From Symbiodinium natans (lineage: Eukaryota; Sar; Dinophyceae; Suessiales; Symbiodiniaceae), in NCBI GenBank assembly GCA_905221605.1, contig CAJNDS010002171.1, positions 151,001 through 215,000 of the forward strand: 64,000 bases of DNA, written 5' to 3'. Made by a program: the position numbers and the translations under genes. Below are positions 43,000-55,309 of this stretch, piece by piece. Under the pieces are notes generated by a model. The model had not been told where the DNA came from and did no database searches. It saw only the letters and a program-made list of their open reading frames with translations. Within the stretch, counting starts at the first letter, position 1. Each line of letters begins with the position of its first letter.

Positions 43000-45300
43000 G
43001 GCCCGAAGCCCTTTGAAGCTCTTAGGGGTCCAGCGTTTGGGGTTTAGGGTTTAGGGTTTAGGGTTTCGGGTGTGGGGTGTGGGGTGTGGGGTGTGGGGTT
43101 TGGGGTTTAGGGTTTAGGGTTTAGGGTTTAGGGTTTAGGGTTTAGGGCACTCACTCCAGGGGCTCCGGCCCAAGGGCTTTCACCCACAAAGTGGCCGCTG
43201 CCGGCGCTGCCTCCGAAGGGGTCTAGGGTTCTCATAAAGTTTAGGGTTTAGGGTTTAGGGTTTAGGGTTTAGGGTTTAGGGTTTAGGGTTTAGGGTTTAG
43301 GGCTAGAGTTTGGGGATGTAGGGTTCTTATCGGTTTCTGATACGAGTAGGGTGTTACTGAGCTTTTTCTTAGGGCTTCGGATGTCAGGTTTCGGATTTAG
43401 GGCTTCGGGTTCTGATAGGGTTTTTTTGTTCGGGCTTTTATGAGGGTTTCGGGATCTTCTAGGGTGTTTGGAGTCTTTTAAACTAGTAATTAGGGCTTCG
43501 GATTTCAGGTTTCGGGCTCTCAAGACTTCGGGTTGCGAGCCCCGCGCCCCAGGATGCTGGGCTCGTTTTGGGGGAGCCGGCTGGAACAAAGCTCAACGCA
43601 ACGCCAACAATGACTCCGAGACTTCACATGAGAGAGTTTTGGGTTTAGGGTTTAATGTTGGACTCGTTTTAGTACGCAGGGGCCCCCCCCCCCCCCAAAC
43701 AATTTTGGGGTTTTTGGGGATCCTGAATACTGTGGGCTGGGGCTGGGATGTGGCTGGGGGTAGGGCTCGAGGGTTGAGGGGAAGCCTTGAAGCTTGAGGG
43801 TCTAAGCTTTCCAGGTTTTGTAGCTCCTCGGTCGCCGGGGCTCCGCATAAATGCGGACCACCAAAACAACTTGCTAAAGCGAATCAGGGCAGCTCGTGGG
43901 CTACTCCCTTGGAAAATTGTTTGGGGGCCTGTTTCGTAATGAAATTTTAAAAGGAATTTAAATAAGGCTGGACACCAAAAAATTCCGGAGCTTCTTATTC
44001 AAAACGTTTTTTCGGTTTTTGGCTCCCCGGCCCCCCGCCCTGCAACCCCGGCCGGGCAAACATCGCATAATGGAGGACCACCCTAAACCATGGGGGGTCC
44101 CCGATAGGATTTTCGGAACATCGCATAATAGTGCCCCCTTTCACTAAAGCGGTTGCAACATTAGACGAAACCCTAAACCCCAACCCCGTTTTGGGGTCTT
44201 GGGTTTGGGGTTTAGGGTTTGGGCTTTTTCTGTTTTTGCGGCTGCGGCTGAGGAGGGAGGGGGACCGTCTAATGGGGGACATGATGCCAAAACTTGGGAG
44301 TATAAAAGGGCAACCCAAACCCCAAACGCCAGACCCTAAACCCTAAACCGCAAACCCTAAACCCTACACTAAGGAAGAAATTGGACAGCTAAAGATATTT
44401 TCGCATAAAGATCTGGCAGGTATCCAGGACAATCTCTGCAGGCACACTTGCTGCAACGTTATCAGTTAGCTGGAATGGGTGCTTTCCTACTGCTGCAGGA
44501 GAGGGAGCAGCAATCTAGAGAGTCTAAAGTCTTACGGAGCAGTCGTATCTTAGGGCACCAGAGGCGCAGAAACCAGCTGCGGAATCCTGAGTTTTTTTAG
44601 TGGGATCCTTACATGGGTTTGCGTTTTCCTTCAGCGTTCCCTGGTTTTGGCACCCACATAAAGATCCTGCAAAAGTTTGCTCGCCGGTGCTTTACTTACC
44701 ACATAAAGATCCTACGATTCTTTCCCGCCAAGAATCCCCTGCCTAGTGGTGATGCAAGTAAGGCACGACACCTACGGAATCCCCACTGTGCAGTCATGAC
44801 ACCCTTACAATAAGCCCGACACACTAACAAGAGGTCCCCATGCTCGCATGTAGATGAGATAGCTCCTTCCTGGTAAGGCTGGATGATGGTGGGCGCAGAT
44901 CCCCGGTGATAGGACCTTGATGTTTATGTGGCCTGTTGCTCCCCGATAAACCCTACTGTACTTTTGTTCGGGGGGCTTGGGCCTGCGGGTGTGCCCGCGC
45001 GGTCGGAAACGGGGCTGCTGCCAATGCGAGGCGTCTGCGAGCCGGCCTGGGTGTAGGGGCCGGGGTTGAGGGCTTCGGGTTTAGGGTTTAGGGTTTAGGG
45101 TTTAGGGCCTAGGGTTTAGGGTTTGGGGTTTAGGGTGGGTCGAGGAGAGGGGTTGGGGTTCGCGTCTTTTGAGTGTTCAGGGTTTAGTATAGAGGCTGGG
45201 GCGCAGGCCGAGCTTTTGGGGTGTTCAAGGCTCTTGAGCCACCGTGCAGGCCGTCCAGTTGGAGTTTCAGGGATTAGCAGGTTTAGGGTTTATGGGGCTT
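43000..45300. other. Telomeric tracts, one minus island, and unique text
   Basis: TTTAGGG at 43030-43145 (with a GGGTGTG field) and 43235-43305. Island 43230-43147 reads GGSAGSGHFVGESPWAGAPG on minus. 43480-43630 is open both ways. 43790-44120 has short GTCCCCGATA text like that at 56596. 44370-44980 is single-copy with ACATAAAGATCCT three times (44405 variant, 44658, 44701) and no clear gene. 44980-45060 is Cys-rich on plus. Confidence 0.4.
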
Positions 45301-46494
45301 GTGGTTTAGCAGGTTTGGGTTCAGGGTTGCAGCTGCTGCCTTCATGCAAAAATGGGTGCAAGTGTGCTGCGGGAGCGCTTTGAGCGCTTCGCCATCGATC
45401 TGAATCACTCGTCCCTGCTGGGTTTAGGGTTTAGGGTTTAGGGTTTAGCGTTTAGGGTTGAGGGTTGAGGGTTGAGGGTTTAGGGTTTAGGGCCAGGACT
45501 CATGACTTGCCAGCAAATACAGGAAGCGGCGCGTGCAGCCTTTCTCCTAACCACGCAGACCCTCATTCCTCAGCCCAAAGTCCCCATGTGTCCAGGGACT
45601 AAAGGAGGGACCCTTAGAAGGGACCTTAGGGGTTCTTTCGGGGGTGTTTAGCTACTTTTACGTCGGTATATAGGGATTAGATAATATAAAGGTGTTTTTT
45701 AGAGCTTTTTATAGGGGAATAAGACCCTAAACCCTAAACCCTAAACCCTGAACCCTGAACCCTGAACCCTAAACCCTAAACCCTAAACCCAAAACCCCCC
45801 GTAAATGCCGGAGTGAACACTATCCTTCGGCCTGAGGCCTCAGACGAAGCTCAGCAGAAAGCCCCGAGCATCAGCCCTGAACACAGAGTCCAAAACCTTA
45901 AAGCCTAAAGGCTTCACCCTAAACCCTAAACCACCCTAAACCCTAAACCCTAAACCCTAAACCCTAAACCCTAAACCCTAAACCCTAAACCCTAAACCCT
46001 AAACCCTAAACCCTAAACCCTAAACCCTGCCCCCTGGATCCCTGCTTGGGGGGCCTGTGAGTGTAGGAGCAAGAGCTGCGGCTGCGGCACTTCCAGCTGC
46101 AGCCTTCGTGGGTTGTCTAGGGTTTAGGGTTTAGGGTTTAGGGTTTAGGGTTTAGGGTTTAGGGTTTAGGGTTTAGGGTTTAGGGTTTAGGGTTTAGGGT
46201 TTAGGGTTTAGGGTTTAGGGTTTCCTAAACCCTAAACCCCAGCCTATATAGCCTTGTTCATGACTTGCTTACAAAGTTATCTGAACCCTTAAGTATGGTC
46301 TGCAGGGCTTTGGCAGTTCCGCCGAAAGCCAAAGCTACTTTGGGCAAGTATCTCTGCCCCAAACCCTGTATCGAAGACCATAAGCCCGTAAAGCCCGAGG
46401 CCCACAAAACACAAAACCCCAAAACCCGGCAGCCCACGCAAAGCCCCTAGAAAGCCTCTACAAAGCCCCTTGAAGCCTGAAACCCCTACACCAC

Positions 46495-46715
46495 CTAAAA
46501 CCCTAAAACCCTAAAACCCTAAACCCTAAAACCCTAAAACCCTAAAACCCTAAAACCCTAAAACCCTAAAACCCTAAAACCCCTAAAACCCTAAAACCCT
46601 AAAACCCTAAAACCCTAAAACCCTAAAACCCCAAAACCCAAAACCCTAAAACCCTAAAACCCTAAAACCCTAAAACCCTAAACCCCTAAAACCCTAAACC
46701 CTAACCCTAAACCCC
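46495..46715 (-). repeat. CCCTAAAA octamer array
   Basis: About 24 units, mainly octamers with a few CCCCTAAAA and CCCTAAA. It resembles the array at 39789. It lies between a CCCAAAG-rich lead-in and a degenerate CCCTAAA tail. Confidence 0.88.
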
Positions 46716-46807
46716 TACACCCTAAACCCCAAAATCTCCTAGGAGAACCCCTGGAGGTTGGGCCTGGTACCGGATCCAGACGCCTCCCCTGAGCTGGCCT
46801 CCGCAGA

Positions 46808-46892
46808 AGGGTTTTTGGGGGTTTTGGGGGGTTTGGGGGGGGTTTTGGGGGTTTTGGGGGGTTTTGGGGGTTTTGGGGTTTTGGGGTATTTA
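46808..46892 (+). repeat. GGGGTTTT-like array
   Basis: GGGGTTTTGGGG-type units with four to seven G. The unit equals the ciliate (Oxytricha) telomere motif but here is short, irregular and internal, so probably a drifted local repeat. It has strong G-quadruplex potential. Confidence 0.8.
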
Positions 46893-47820
46893 CGTCTGGG
46901 CCCTCGGGGTAAGCGATTTAGGGCTCAACCCTAAACCCTAAACCCCTAAACCCCAAACCCCAAACCCTAAACCCTAAACCCGAAACCCTAAGCAAAAACC
47001 TAACAGGAAGAACTCCGAACTTGAAGTAGCGGACCGCCCCAAATGACATAAACCCCAAGAATCCGCAAGACCCCTACCTTGACCCCTGCCCAACCCCCCC
47101 CCCCCCCCCCCCCCCCCCCCCAAATGCATCTGAACCCACGGCCCAGCGCCCCTGAACCCCACACCCTTCACTCCAAGCCCGAACCCCCAAAACCCCTTGA
47201 ACCCTAAACCCTGTAAACTCGCTCATGGCTGGGTGAGTATCAACAACCTGGATGTCTGTTCCTTGCTGCGTTTAAGTACCCTTAAACACGCAAAAAAGTT
47301 CCCCCCACTATGACAAAGTGAAAATAAGTGAAACCCAAACCCGCCGCCCCAAACCTTACACCCTACACCCTAAACCCTAAACCCTAAGCCCTAAACCCCA
47401 AACCCCAAACCCCAAACCCTAAACCCTAAACCCTAAACCCCAAACCCTAAACCCTAAATATCCTAAACCATAAACTTTAGGAAACCCCTACTGTGCCCGC
47501 TCCTCCGTCAGCGTTGCGACGCAGCCGCCGCCTGCAGGGAGGGGGGGGGGGGGGGAAACACGCAACTGGCCTTCAATCATCACTCGGGGGCCCCCAAAAG
47601 TGGTTTAGGCTTCAGGATGTTTAGGGTACTTAGGGTATTTAGGGTGTTTGAGTATTTAGGGTATTTAGGGGATTTAATTTAGGGTTTGGGCTCAGAGCTT
47701 GAACCGGCAGGACTGTTGCCAAAACAGTTCGTGAAATCGTTGGCCCGGCCGTTCCATGAAAGCAGGACGCGTCGGCATTGAGGACTATTTTTGGTGACCA
47801 ATCGGGTCCTAAAATTGGGG

Positions 47821-48395
47821 TTACCTATCCCAATGTCGGCAGATGGAATGGGGGGGGATAGGGGAGGCTGTGAGGTGTTTATAAACACCGCCCTGTTTAT
47901 TTGAATCATGGAGGACTCGCTGGCCACGTGTTTGCTTCAACTGCTTTAAGTGCTGAATTGGGTTCTCGATCTCGTCACACTCGTCAAAGATGACCTTGCG
48001 CTGATGCGAATAACTTGTCCTCGTTCTGCCCGCTTTTGCCATCGGCGAGGTTCTTGTAGATTGCTTGAGTTCTTCAGGCTGTCCATCATTCAAGGACTGA
48101 AGAAGGCCATTTATCGAGACCTCCTCCTTCACAACCTGGTCGTTCAAGCCATGTATCTTCTGATTGGCTTTGCCAGCCACGGTACCCAGTGGCCTGGACC
48201 ACTCCTAGGGGTTAGTGGGCTTAGAGGGTCGATTGGTGAACCCTAAAGCCTAAAGCCTAAATCCCAAACCCTCATGAAGCCTAAACCCAAGCATGTGGCC
48301 AACTTGAGTGGCTTGCCGGGTCAGTGCGTTGTGGTTGCGCTCCAATCATGAGATCCAAACGATTGGGGAAATCTGGGCTCTTGCTACAGAACTCC
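47821..48395 (-). CDS. Candidate minus-strand gene, two exons
   Basis: Long exon 48204-47821: entered by CCCTAG|G, reads KIHGLNDQVVKEEVSINGLL, then HQRKVIFDECDEIENPIQHL, then LHDSNKQGGVYKHLTASPIP, and stops at TAA 47821 (or splices at GATAG|GTAACC). Upstream exon about 48395-48298 reads KSPDFPNRLDLMIGAQPQRT and can join at CAT|GCTTGG (GC donor) in phase 0. Hydrophilic, charged, no recognised domain. The plus strand is also open over part of it. Confidence 0.5.
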
Positions 48396-48584
48396 GTAAG
48401 CTACCAGAGCGTTATGTGACAAACGATTTGTGACACGAACCCTTGCGTGAATGGACTTGTCATAAGATCCAGGCAGAGATGACAAATGCAGGAGGACCCT
48501 AGACCCTAAACCCTAGACCCTAAACCCTAAACCCGAAACACCTGGAGATCTAACCCCAGTTTCGGGGGACGAGCTCGGCTGAAC

Positions 48585-48715
48585 AGTTGACTGGCTATCT
48601 GGGTAGCCCAGTAGCCATTCTATAATCAGGGTCACCGTTTTTGGATTGGTTTTACATTGAAAGGGAACCCCGAACCAAAAAAAGGGTACGGGTACCACTG
48701 GGATACCAAGCTAGA
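48585..48715. mobile_element. Family D-related element
   Basis: GGCTATCTGGGTAGCCCAGT at the left and GTACCACTGGGATACCAAGC at the right, with GGGTCACCGTTTTTGGATTG and AAAGGGAACCCCG inside. Close to the element at 53815-53925 (GGTAGCC / GGCTACC ends). Confidence 0.6.
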
Positions 48716-51089
48716 GGAGTTATGGGGTTATGGGGCTACAGGGGCTTTAGGGCTTTAGGGCTTGCGGTTTTGGAGTTGCCGTGGTTGTAGGGTTTGCAGG
48801 GTCTTGGATTCATAGGGTTTGTAGGGGTTCGGGTGTCGGGTTTAAGGCTTAACTTCGGGCTCTTGGGGACTAAGAGAACTCTAAACTACAGAACCCTGCA
48901 AAAGGGCTTCTGGTCCATATGCCATACTTTCGATTTAGGGTTTAGGGTTTAGGGTTTAGGGTTTAGGGTTTAGGGTTTAGGGTTTAGGGTTCGCCCACCT
49001 CCATCCGCCCCGCGAGCGGGCTCTTCGGCGTCGAGCGGTCGGGCGTGTTCGGCATCGAGCGGCCTGGCACATCGTGGGTTTGAGTTCGGGTTTAGGGTTT
49101 AGGGTTTAGGGTTTAGGGCTTAGGGTTTAGGGTTTAGGGTTTAGGGTTTAGGGTTTAGGGTTTAGGGTTTAGGGTTTAGGGTTTAGGGTGTAGGGTTTTA
49201 AGGTTTAAGGTTTAGGGTTTCGTGTGGCAACTTCTCTAAATAGTGGTGCCTGTTGGGGTTACCACAAGAAGGCCCCAAATATCTAGGGTACCCCAGAAAG
49301 GGATCCTAGTTTGGCCCCATCTAGGTTTCTAGTTTAGGCTTGGGCTTCAGGCTTCCCAGGGTCCTGCCACGAATATGACCCAATGAGGCGCCATTTGGGC
49401 CTCGTTGTAGTGCCGGGTAGAGTTCAGGGTTTCTGGTTAGGGCTTAGGGTTTTGTAAGGTTAGCCCGTTCTCCCGTGACATCTGTCTTGGGGCCGACATA
49501 CCCTAACATGACTACCATTAGCTGCTACTAGCAAACTTAATACGAGGTAGGTGCAGCTTCGCTACTTCGAAAATTGCCCTCTAGACCCCAAACCCCAAGC
49601 GCACGCTTTGTCGCGTTTTGGACCTGCTTAGTCACTGAGCGCTTGCCGGATCAGCCAAGGCCCATATCGTCCAAAGACGGGTCAAGGGACAAGGGTCGAG
49701 GCTTCAGGGTTTAGGGTTTAGGGTTTGGGGTTCGGGGTTTAGGGTTTAGGGTTTAGGGTTTAGGGTCTAAACCCTTCCCCCCAAAATCGCGCGAAGGGCC
49801 CCGCAGCAAGTAGGCTTCTTCCTAACCGCGAGAACGTATAGTCAAAAAAACTTATGAACCCTCAACCCTCAACCCGAACCCCTAAACCTGAACCCGAAAA
49901 GCCCCTGCTTAACCGATGTCTTAGAAGGTCGGTGGCTCGCGGCAAGGCTCAGAGTCGTGAGGAAATGGCGGAGCGTCGGGTTCCTTGCAATCTGAGGAAG
50001 GCTTGGTGGATTGGGGTTGTCAAGGTGGGGGTTTAAAGCGGCTAGGGTCTAGGGTCCAGGGTTTAGGGTTTAGGGCTTAGGGTTTAGGGATTAGGGTGTA
50101 GGGTGTAGGGTGTAGGGTGTAGGGTGTAGGAATGAGGGTTCAAGGTTTAGGGTTTAGGGGTATAGGGCAAAGGATGGCTTGTTGCTCTTTTTTGCTTAAG
50201 GTCGTAGTTCAAAGGATTTGCGTTGGGAGTGCGCCATGATGGAAAGCTCCTTGGTTGGTCACACTGATCAGAAGTATTCAGCAACTGCAGCCAGACTAAC
50301 AAAGGGGCCTTAACAAGCAGAATAGCGTTTTGGAGGTCATTATAGTACAATTACAACAGGGCCATATGGGAACTAAAAAGTAACTATTCCTTAATAATCA
50401 GAATAGGGAGTTTGGGGGGCTCATTAAGTACAAGCATAAGGGAACCATAAGAGAATAATAGTAATTGAAATTTTTCCGACCCCTATAGGCACACTTATTG
50501 CTTTTAAGGGGATTAAAAGGGAACCTCAACCAAACAAAAAGGAAAAACGGGTCTACTCCGGGCCCTACTTACAGCTACCCCATGAGCTCCGGACTGCTTA
50601 ACTTGTCGCGGATTGAGATAGGCCTGTAAACCTTGTCGGCATTTTGCATTTCTAGAGGCCTGTTTCAAGGGTTTAGCAGCTTAGCATGGCTATGTTCCGT
50701 GGTGTACATTGAAGCATGTGTGGACTCTAAGTATAATACGGGTGTTGTGTTTAGGCTCCTGTGCTGCATACTGTGTGCACCAATCTTCCCATGGTGCACG
50801 AAGCCCAGCTCGGCACATGTAAAGCCCAAGTCTTACCCAGAGGCACCGGGCGAAGAGATTTACCCTAAACCCTAAACCCTAAACCCTAAACCCTAAACCC
50901 TAAACCCTAAACCCCGTTGTAGGGCTTGGCTGCGGAGTGCTGAGCATCCGGCGCTCGGCATCCAGCCACAGGGAATGGCATTGCTCTCTTCCTGCAGCAC
51001 TAAACTCTAAGCCCTCAACCCCTCGAACTTAACGCTTAAACCCCATAAGCCCTCAACCCAAAACCCCAAACGTCAAACCTCAAACCCTA
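48716..51089. other. Candidate exon islands and tracts
   Basis: 48990-49080 is open both ways (plus GLFGVERSGVFGIERPG; minus DVPGRSMPNTPDRSTPKSPL). 49600-49705 plus reads TERLPDQPRPISSKDGSRDK. 49905-50036 plus reads RCLRRSVARGKAQSREEMAE then stop. 50170-50350 minus frame. 50630-50865 plus frame, cysteine-rich. 50915-51000 open both ways. Family E relic at 49230-49330, family H at 50372-50482, family D half at 50490-50575. TTTAGGG at 48935-48990 and 49088-49205. Confidence 0.4.
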
Positions 51090-51345
51090 CACCGTAAACC
51101 CTAAACCCTAAACCCTAAACCCTAAACCCTAAACCCTAAACCCTAAACCCTAAACCCTAAACCCTAAACCCTAAACCCTAAACCCTAAACCCTAAACCCT
51201 AAACCCTAAACCCTAACACTAAACCCTAAACCCTAAACCCTAAACCCTAAACCCTAAACCCTAAACCCTAAACCCTAAACCCTAAACCCTAAACCCTAAA
51301 CCCTAAACCCTAAACCCTAAACCCTAAACCCTAAACCCTAAACCC
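51090..51345 (-). repeat. Longest CCCTAAA array in the window
   Basis: About 36 heptamers over some 255 bp with one TAACACTAAA break near 51217. It sits between candidate exons, not at an end. A degenerate lead-in starts at 51000. Confidence 0.93.
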
Positions 51346-51459
51346 AAACCATAAACCTAATTAAACCCCAAACCTCAAACCCTAATACCCCCAGCCTGAA
51401 GTTCCACTTTGGTTCCGGGCTTGACGCCCCAAAGACTTTCTGGATCATGCGTTCGTTTA

Positions 51460-51625
51460 TGTGTATACACGTTTATATTCTATATGTACATATATATATA
51501 TATATATCTCTGTTGTATTATCTTACATTGTAGCAGATTATGCTATATTATATATACAGAACTATGCATACACCTCAACATATGTAAAGTTCTACATATA
51601 CATATATATATATACGCACAAACGT
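51460..51625. repeat. TA-rich region with TATATA runs
   Basis: Two TA microsatellites (about 51489-51507 and 51600-51616) flank TGTAGCAGATTATGCTATAT. Open frames here are rich in Tyr/Ile and look fortuitous. A TTTGCAG acceptor-like site at 51640 precedes the next island. Confidence 0.7.
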
Positions 51626-51639
51626 ATGTCCTGTTTGCA

Positions 51640-52840
51640 GTATTCGGAAATTCGCGCGATCAAGCCTGGAAGAAAACAACTGCAGGATGTGCTCACTCTG
51701 AGGCAGTGCTTCGGGCTTCTGCATGGTCTTGTGAGACCCGCAGCCGGGACCTCCTAAATACCCTCACCCTAAACCCTAAACCCTGAGCCCTAACCCCTAA
51801 ACCCTAAACCCTAAGCCCCAAGCCCTAAACCCTAAACCCTAAACCCTAAACCCTAAACCCTAAACCCCAAGCCTTGAACCTGAACCACAAACACCAGCGC
51901 ACTTGCCAGCCGGCAGACCCGGTAGGCTTGCAGCTTCCCAGCCAGATCCTGCCAAGGAAGCTGGGCTCACCCGAAGCCCTGGACCCTAGACCTTAAACCC
52001 AAAACCCTAAAACCCTAAACCCCAAACCCTAAACCCTAAACAGTCTAAGGGTATAAAGGGACCCTGCTTGGAGGTTCAGGGTACTCATTTACCAACTATA
52101 ACTGTACTTATCACCCACTTATAAGCCCCTTAAGTGCCCCAATATGGTTATAAGTACAGTTTTAGGATGAACAAGGACCCTGGACCCTATCAACCCTCTC
52201 GTGCTTCGTCTGAGCGGTTCTTGGAACACCATTTACAAAATCGCCATGTGGAAGGGCCTGGCAGAAATGAAAGAGCTATGATATTCAAGAACAGTGGTTC
52301 GAGGTGTAGGGGTTTAGGGTTTATGGTCCAGGGATTCGGGCTTAGGGTTGAGGCGAGGATTCGAGGGTATGAGTTAAACACCCTAAACCCTAAACCCTAA
52401 ACCCTAAACCCTAAACCCTAAACCCTAAACCCTAAACCCTAAACCCTACACACTAAGTCCTAGGGAGTTGGCGAAGGGTGAGGGGCCGCTCGTGTCACAC
52501 GCCAGCAAGGCAACGAAAATGGTCGGAAACAAGGGCTTCGCAGCGCTTTGATGGGGCAAGTTTAATGAAAGGGGCTCCCAACTAGCCCAATACCGCTTTA
52601 CGGTTTAGGGTTTAGGGTTTAGGGTTTACGGTTTAGGGTTTAGGGTTAGGGTTTGGAGTTTAGGGCAAGGGCCTTCCACGTTAATTCAGGAATATACCTT
52701 GAAATCATTAAGGGTCCCTTTATAAACGAAGGTATATCCCCCAATCTAGGGGGTATTGGGCAGGTTCCCCACCAGCTGCGCAAAGGGTGCGTGAGAGGCG
52801 GAGCCACGAAACAAGGACGACCCTGACTACCCTAGAGGGA
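51640..52840. other. Candidate exon islands, plus strand favoured
   Basis: 51645-51755 after TTTGCAG is open in two plus frames (QAWKKTTAGCAHSEAVLRAS or QLQDVLTLRQCFGLLHGLVR). 51890-51980 reads DPVGLQLPSQILPRKLGSPE. 52160-52310 reads LEHHLQNRHVEGPGRNERAM, starting at a half family A element (52068-52160). 52455-52553 reads EGPLVSHASKATKMVGNKGF then AAL and TGA, a good C-terminal exon. 52690-52745 is a small palindrome (ATATACCTT / AAGGTATAT). Confidence 0.45.
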
Positions 52841-52930
52841 TCGATGTACCTATATAGTATCGACTTGGGCCTTAAAGGGGTTCCTCTATAGTAGCTTCAT
52901 AGGGCCCAAGTATATACTATGTAGGTATTC
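52837..52930. mobile_element. Family C MITE
   Basis: GATCGATGTACCTATATAGT at the left and ATATACTATGTAGGTATTCC at the right, with GACTTGGGCC / GGCCCAAGT-like inner mirrors. More decayed than 35737. Confidence 0.65.
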
Positions 52931-52989
52931 CCCCATTATAGGGGTACCTCCCCAAAGGGTACCCTATTTTCCCCCATTCCCCTTCGAGC

Positions 52990-53190
52990 AGACAATAAAC
53001 CCTAAACCCTAAACCCTAAACCCTAAAACCCCTAAACCCTAAAAACCCTAAACCCTAAACCCTAAACCCTAAACCCTAAACCCTAAACCCTAAACCCTAA
53101 ACCCTAAACCCTAACCCTAACCCCTAAGCCCTAAGCCCTAAGCCCTAAAACCTAAATCCTAAACCCTAAACCGTAAACCCTACACAACCA
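52990..53190 (-). repeat. CCCTAAA array
   Basis: Mixed CCCTAAA and CCCCTAAA units, passing to CCCTAAG near 53120. Non-coding. Confidence 0.85.
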
Positions 53191-53263
53191 ACGAACATAA
53201 ATTGAAAGGGTCGGCGAATTTTCGCCGCTTCGAAGTTTTGGGCTTCAGAAATGCATCCCACAC

Positions 53264-53379
53264 CTACTATTTGCTTAAGAACCCCAAGAGAATAATAAAG
53301 AAAAAAAACAAAAATCCCTATATTGCCCTTCAGAAGGAAGAATATATTCATTTTTTCGGGGTTCTTAAGCCATTAGTAG
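53264..53379. mobile_element. Family F element, copy 2
   Basis: CTACTATTTGCTTAAGAACC at the left, GGGGTTCTTAAGCCATTAGT then AG at the right. On the minus strand its edges give an ATG|GCTTAAG donor (GC) and a TAGTAG|G acceptor, so it could be a complete intron. Confidence 0.72.
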
Positions 53380-53389
53380 ACACTGCTCT

Positions 53390-55300
53390 CACTGGTTGAC
53401 ACAGTGGGTTCCACGCTAGGGAGAAGCTGCAAGGGTTTAGGGTTTTTAGGGTTTAGGGTTTAGGGTCTAGGGTTTATAGGGTCTAGGGTTGGAGTTTGGG
53501 GTAGAACTATAGGTCTGAGGCTTGAGGGTTTTGGGCAATTGTTGGGGCTTCGCTCCCTCCTCAACTCTTCAATCCGAGCCCGCAAACTTGGTCTGCTCCT
53601 CTCCCTGCGGCGACACCAGCGCGTTCATAATGTCGTTCCGAATGTCAGGAAGCTTCTTCCTCTGACTTAAGGTTTCTCGAAAGAAAGAGAGCACCTAGGA
53701 AGAACACGGAGGGACACAGACAGAGAGGGAGGAGAGAGAGACATGCGACAGAGAGACACAGAAGGAGATCGAGATGGGAAGAAAGACAGAGCTTCCTCAG
53801 AGGAATGCCCATCCTGGTAGCCATATTATAATGAGTGCATCCCTGTGCGGGTTGGATATTTCGACAAGGGAACCCATTTAAAAGAAAAAAAGGATAAAGG
53901 GTACCACTGGGCTACCAAGCCATACAATCACACTCTCGTGGAGTGCCAGTACATTTTGCAGACGCCGGTTAAAGGTCTTAGTGGACGAAGCCCTCAACCC
54001 GCAACAAATCGTATAGGAAAACACACCACACCTTGAACCCCAGGAAATCACGCGTTAACTCCACCAAATCATGGGCCTTGTGAAAGGTTCGGGTTGCACG
54101 TTAGGTTTAGGGGCTTTGGGGAATGACGGTACCTGTGACAAGTAGGTTCTATGGGTTCTAGAAGATTATATAGAGGTCAACGCCCACAGAACCTAAGCCT
54201 AAACCCACATGGATCTGCGAAACCCCGATATAGACCCCCAAATAGTAGGATCCCCTTATAATAAGGACCCAAGGTACCCCGAATATCGTACACCCCCATT
54301 TTCCTCAAATCCACCACAGGCAATGCTTCTTACCGATTCTTGGGTCCTCATATTCCACCCTAAACCCCAAACCCCAAACCCCAAACCCTAAACCCTAAAC
54401 CCTGAACCCTGAACCCTAAACCCTAAACCCTTCCCACTGTTCACCGGCTAGATTTTCGGGGTTCCCTCTTTGCGCCTTCCCGCAGGGTTTCCTTTACCTA
54501 TCTCTATACCCTGAACCCTAAGCCCTAAAGCCAAAACTCTAATACCCTAAAGCCCTAAAGCCCTAAAACCCCAAACCCAAAACGCTTAACCCTCCTAAAC
54601 CCCAAAACCCTATCCACCCTACACCCAGCCCGCCGTCCTTTCGTTGATGTTCGCCTCAGCACACGTTGTACGGGGCCCGGGCTTACAAGCTCCGGGGCTG
54701 TTGTTTGGTGTTCAGGCTTTAGGCTCAGGATTTGTGAGGCTTAGTGCACGTTGGGGTTTAGGGCACTTAGAGTTTAGGGTTTAGGATTTAGGGCCTTTTA
54801 GGGCTTAGGGTTTAGGATGCGGGGTTTCGGGCAGTTAGGAGTTTAGGGTCGAGGGTCCCCTTTGTTAGACGGGACCGGGGGGGGAGGAGGGGCTTTGAAC
54901 GTGATCGAACGCTGTGTAGGGATGCTTTGACACAGGGGTCCAGGACTTATGGCGTCTCCCTTGCTTAGAGTTTGGAAGGGTTTAGGGTTTAGGGTTTAGG
55001 GTTTAGGGGTTAGGGTTTAGGGTTTGGGGGGTTTAGGGGGTTTAGGGGGTTTAGGGTTTAGGGTTTAGGGGTTCCATTACAAGAAGGCTACACAGAGGAC
55101 CTTCAGCTTGGAAAAGCCCAAGCTCACGACACGACAACTTGGGGTTTGGGGACTCCGAGTTGGCGTTTTGGCAGGACAAAAGAAAGATCCAGGCCGGTAC
55201 AAGGATGCTTGTTCCAAAATGGCCTCCCAGCAAGCCCTCCCAGCAAGCCCCTAAACCCTAAACCCTAAACCCTAAACCCTGAACCCTGAACCCTAAACCC
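53390..55300. other. Candidate exon islands, several favour minus
   Basis: 53675-53573 minus reads RNDIMNALVSPQGEEQTKFA then GSD and TGA, a good C-terminal exon. 53690-53790 is GA-rich simple sequence. 53815-53925 is a family D-like element. 54110-53930 minus reads ATRTFHKAHDLVELTRDFLG. 54495-54430 minus reads KPCGKAQRGNPENLAGEQWE. 54690-54615 and 54965-54870 are open on minus. 55070-55250 is open both ways. TTTAGGG at 54975-55075, CCCTAAA at 54355-54430 and 55250-55310. Confidence 0.42.
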
Positions 55301-55309
55301 TAAACCCTA

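Larger units (their letters stand above)
45345..47545. other. Candidate exon islands, plus strand favoured
   Basis: 45345-45422 reads MGASVLRERFERFAIDLNHS; 45495-45590 reads QQIQEAARAAFLLTTQTLIP; 45800-45900 reads ILRPEASDEAQQKAPSISPE, all on plus. 46025-46110 and 46740-46805 are open both ways. 46250-46400 reads CRALAVPPKAKATLGKYLCP. Spacers are long CCCTAAA (45905-46030) and TTTAGGG (46120-46222) arrays that meet CCCTAAA head-to-head at 46222. The first three may belong to one plus-strand gene. Confidence 0.42.

Noticed and set aside
47950-48246. Plus-strand 98-codon frame (LVTLVKDDLALMRITCPRSA)
   Set aside because: Antisense of a longer minus exon entered by TAG|G that joins an upstream minus island in phase.
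51090-51345. Chromosome end (true telomere)
   Set aside because: Unique sequence and candidate exons continue on both sides, and arrays of both orientations alternate across the whole 64 kb.
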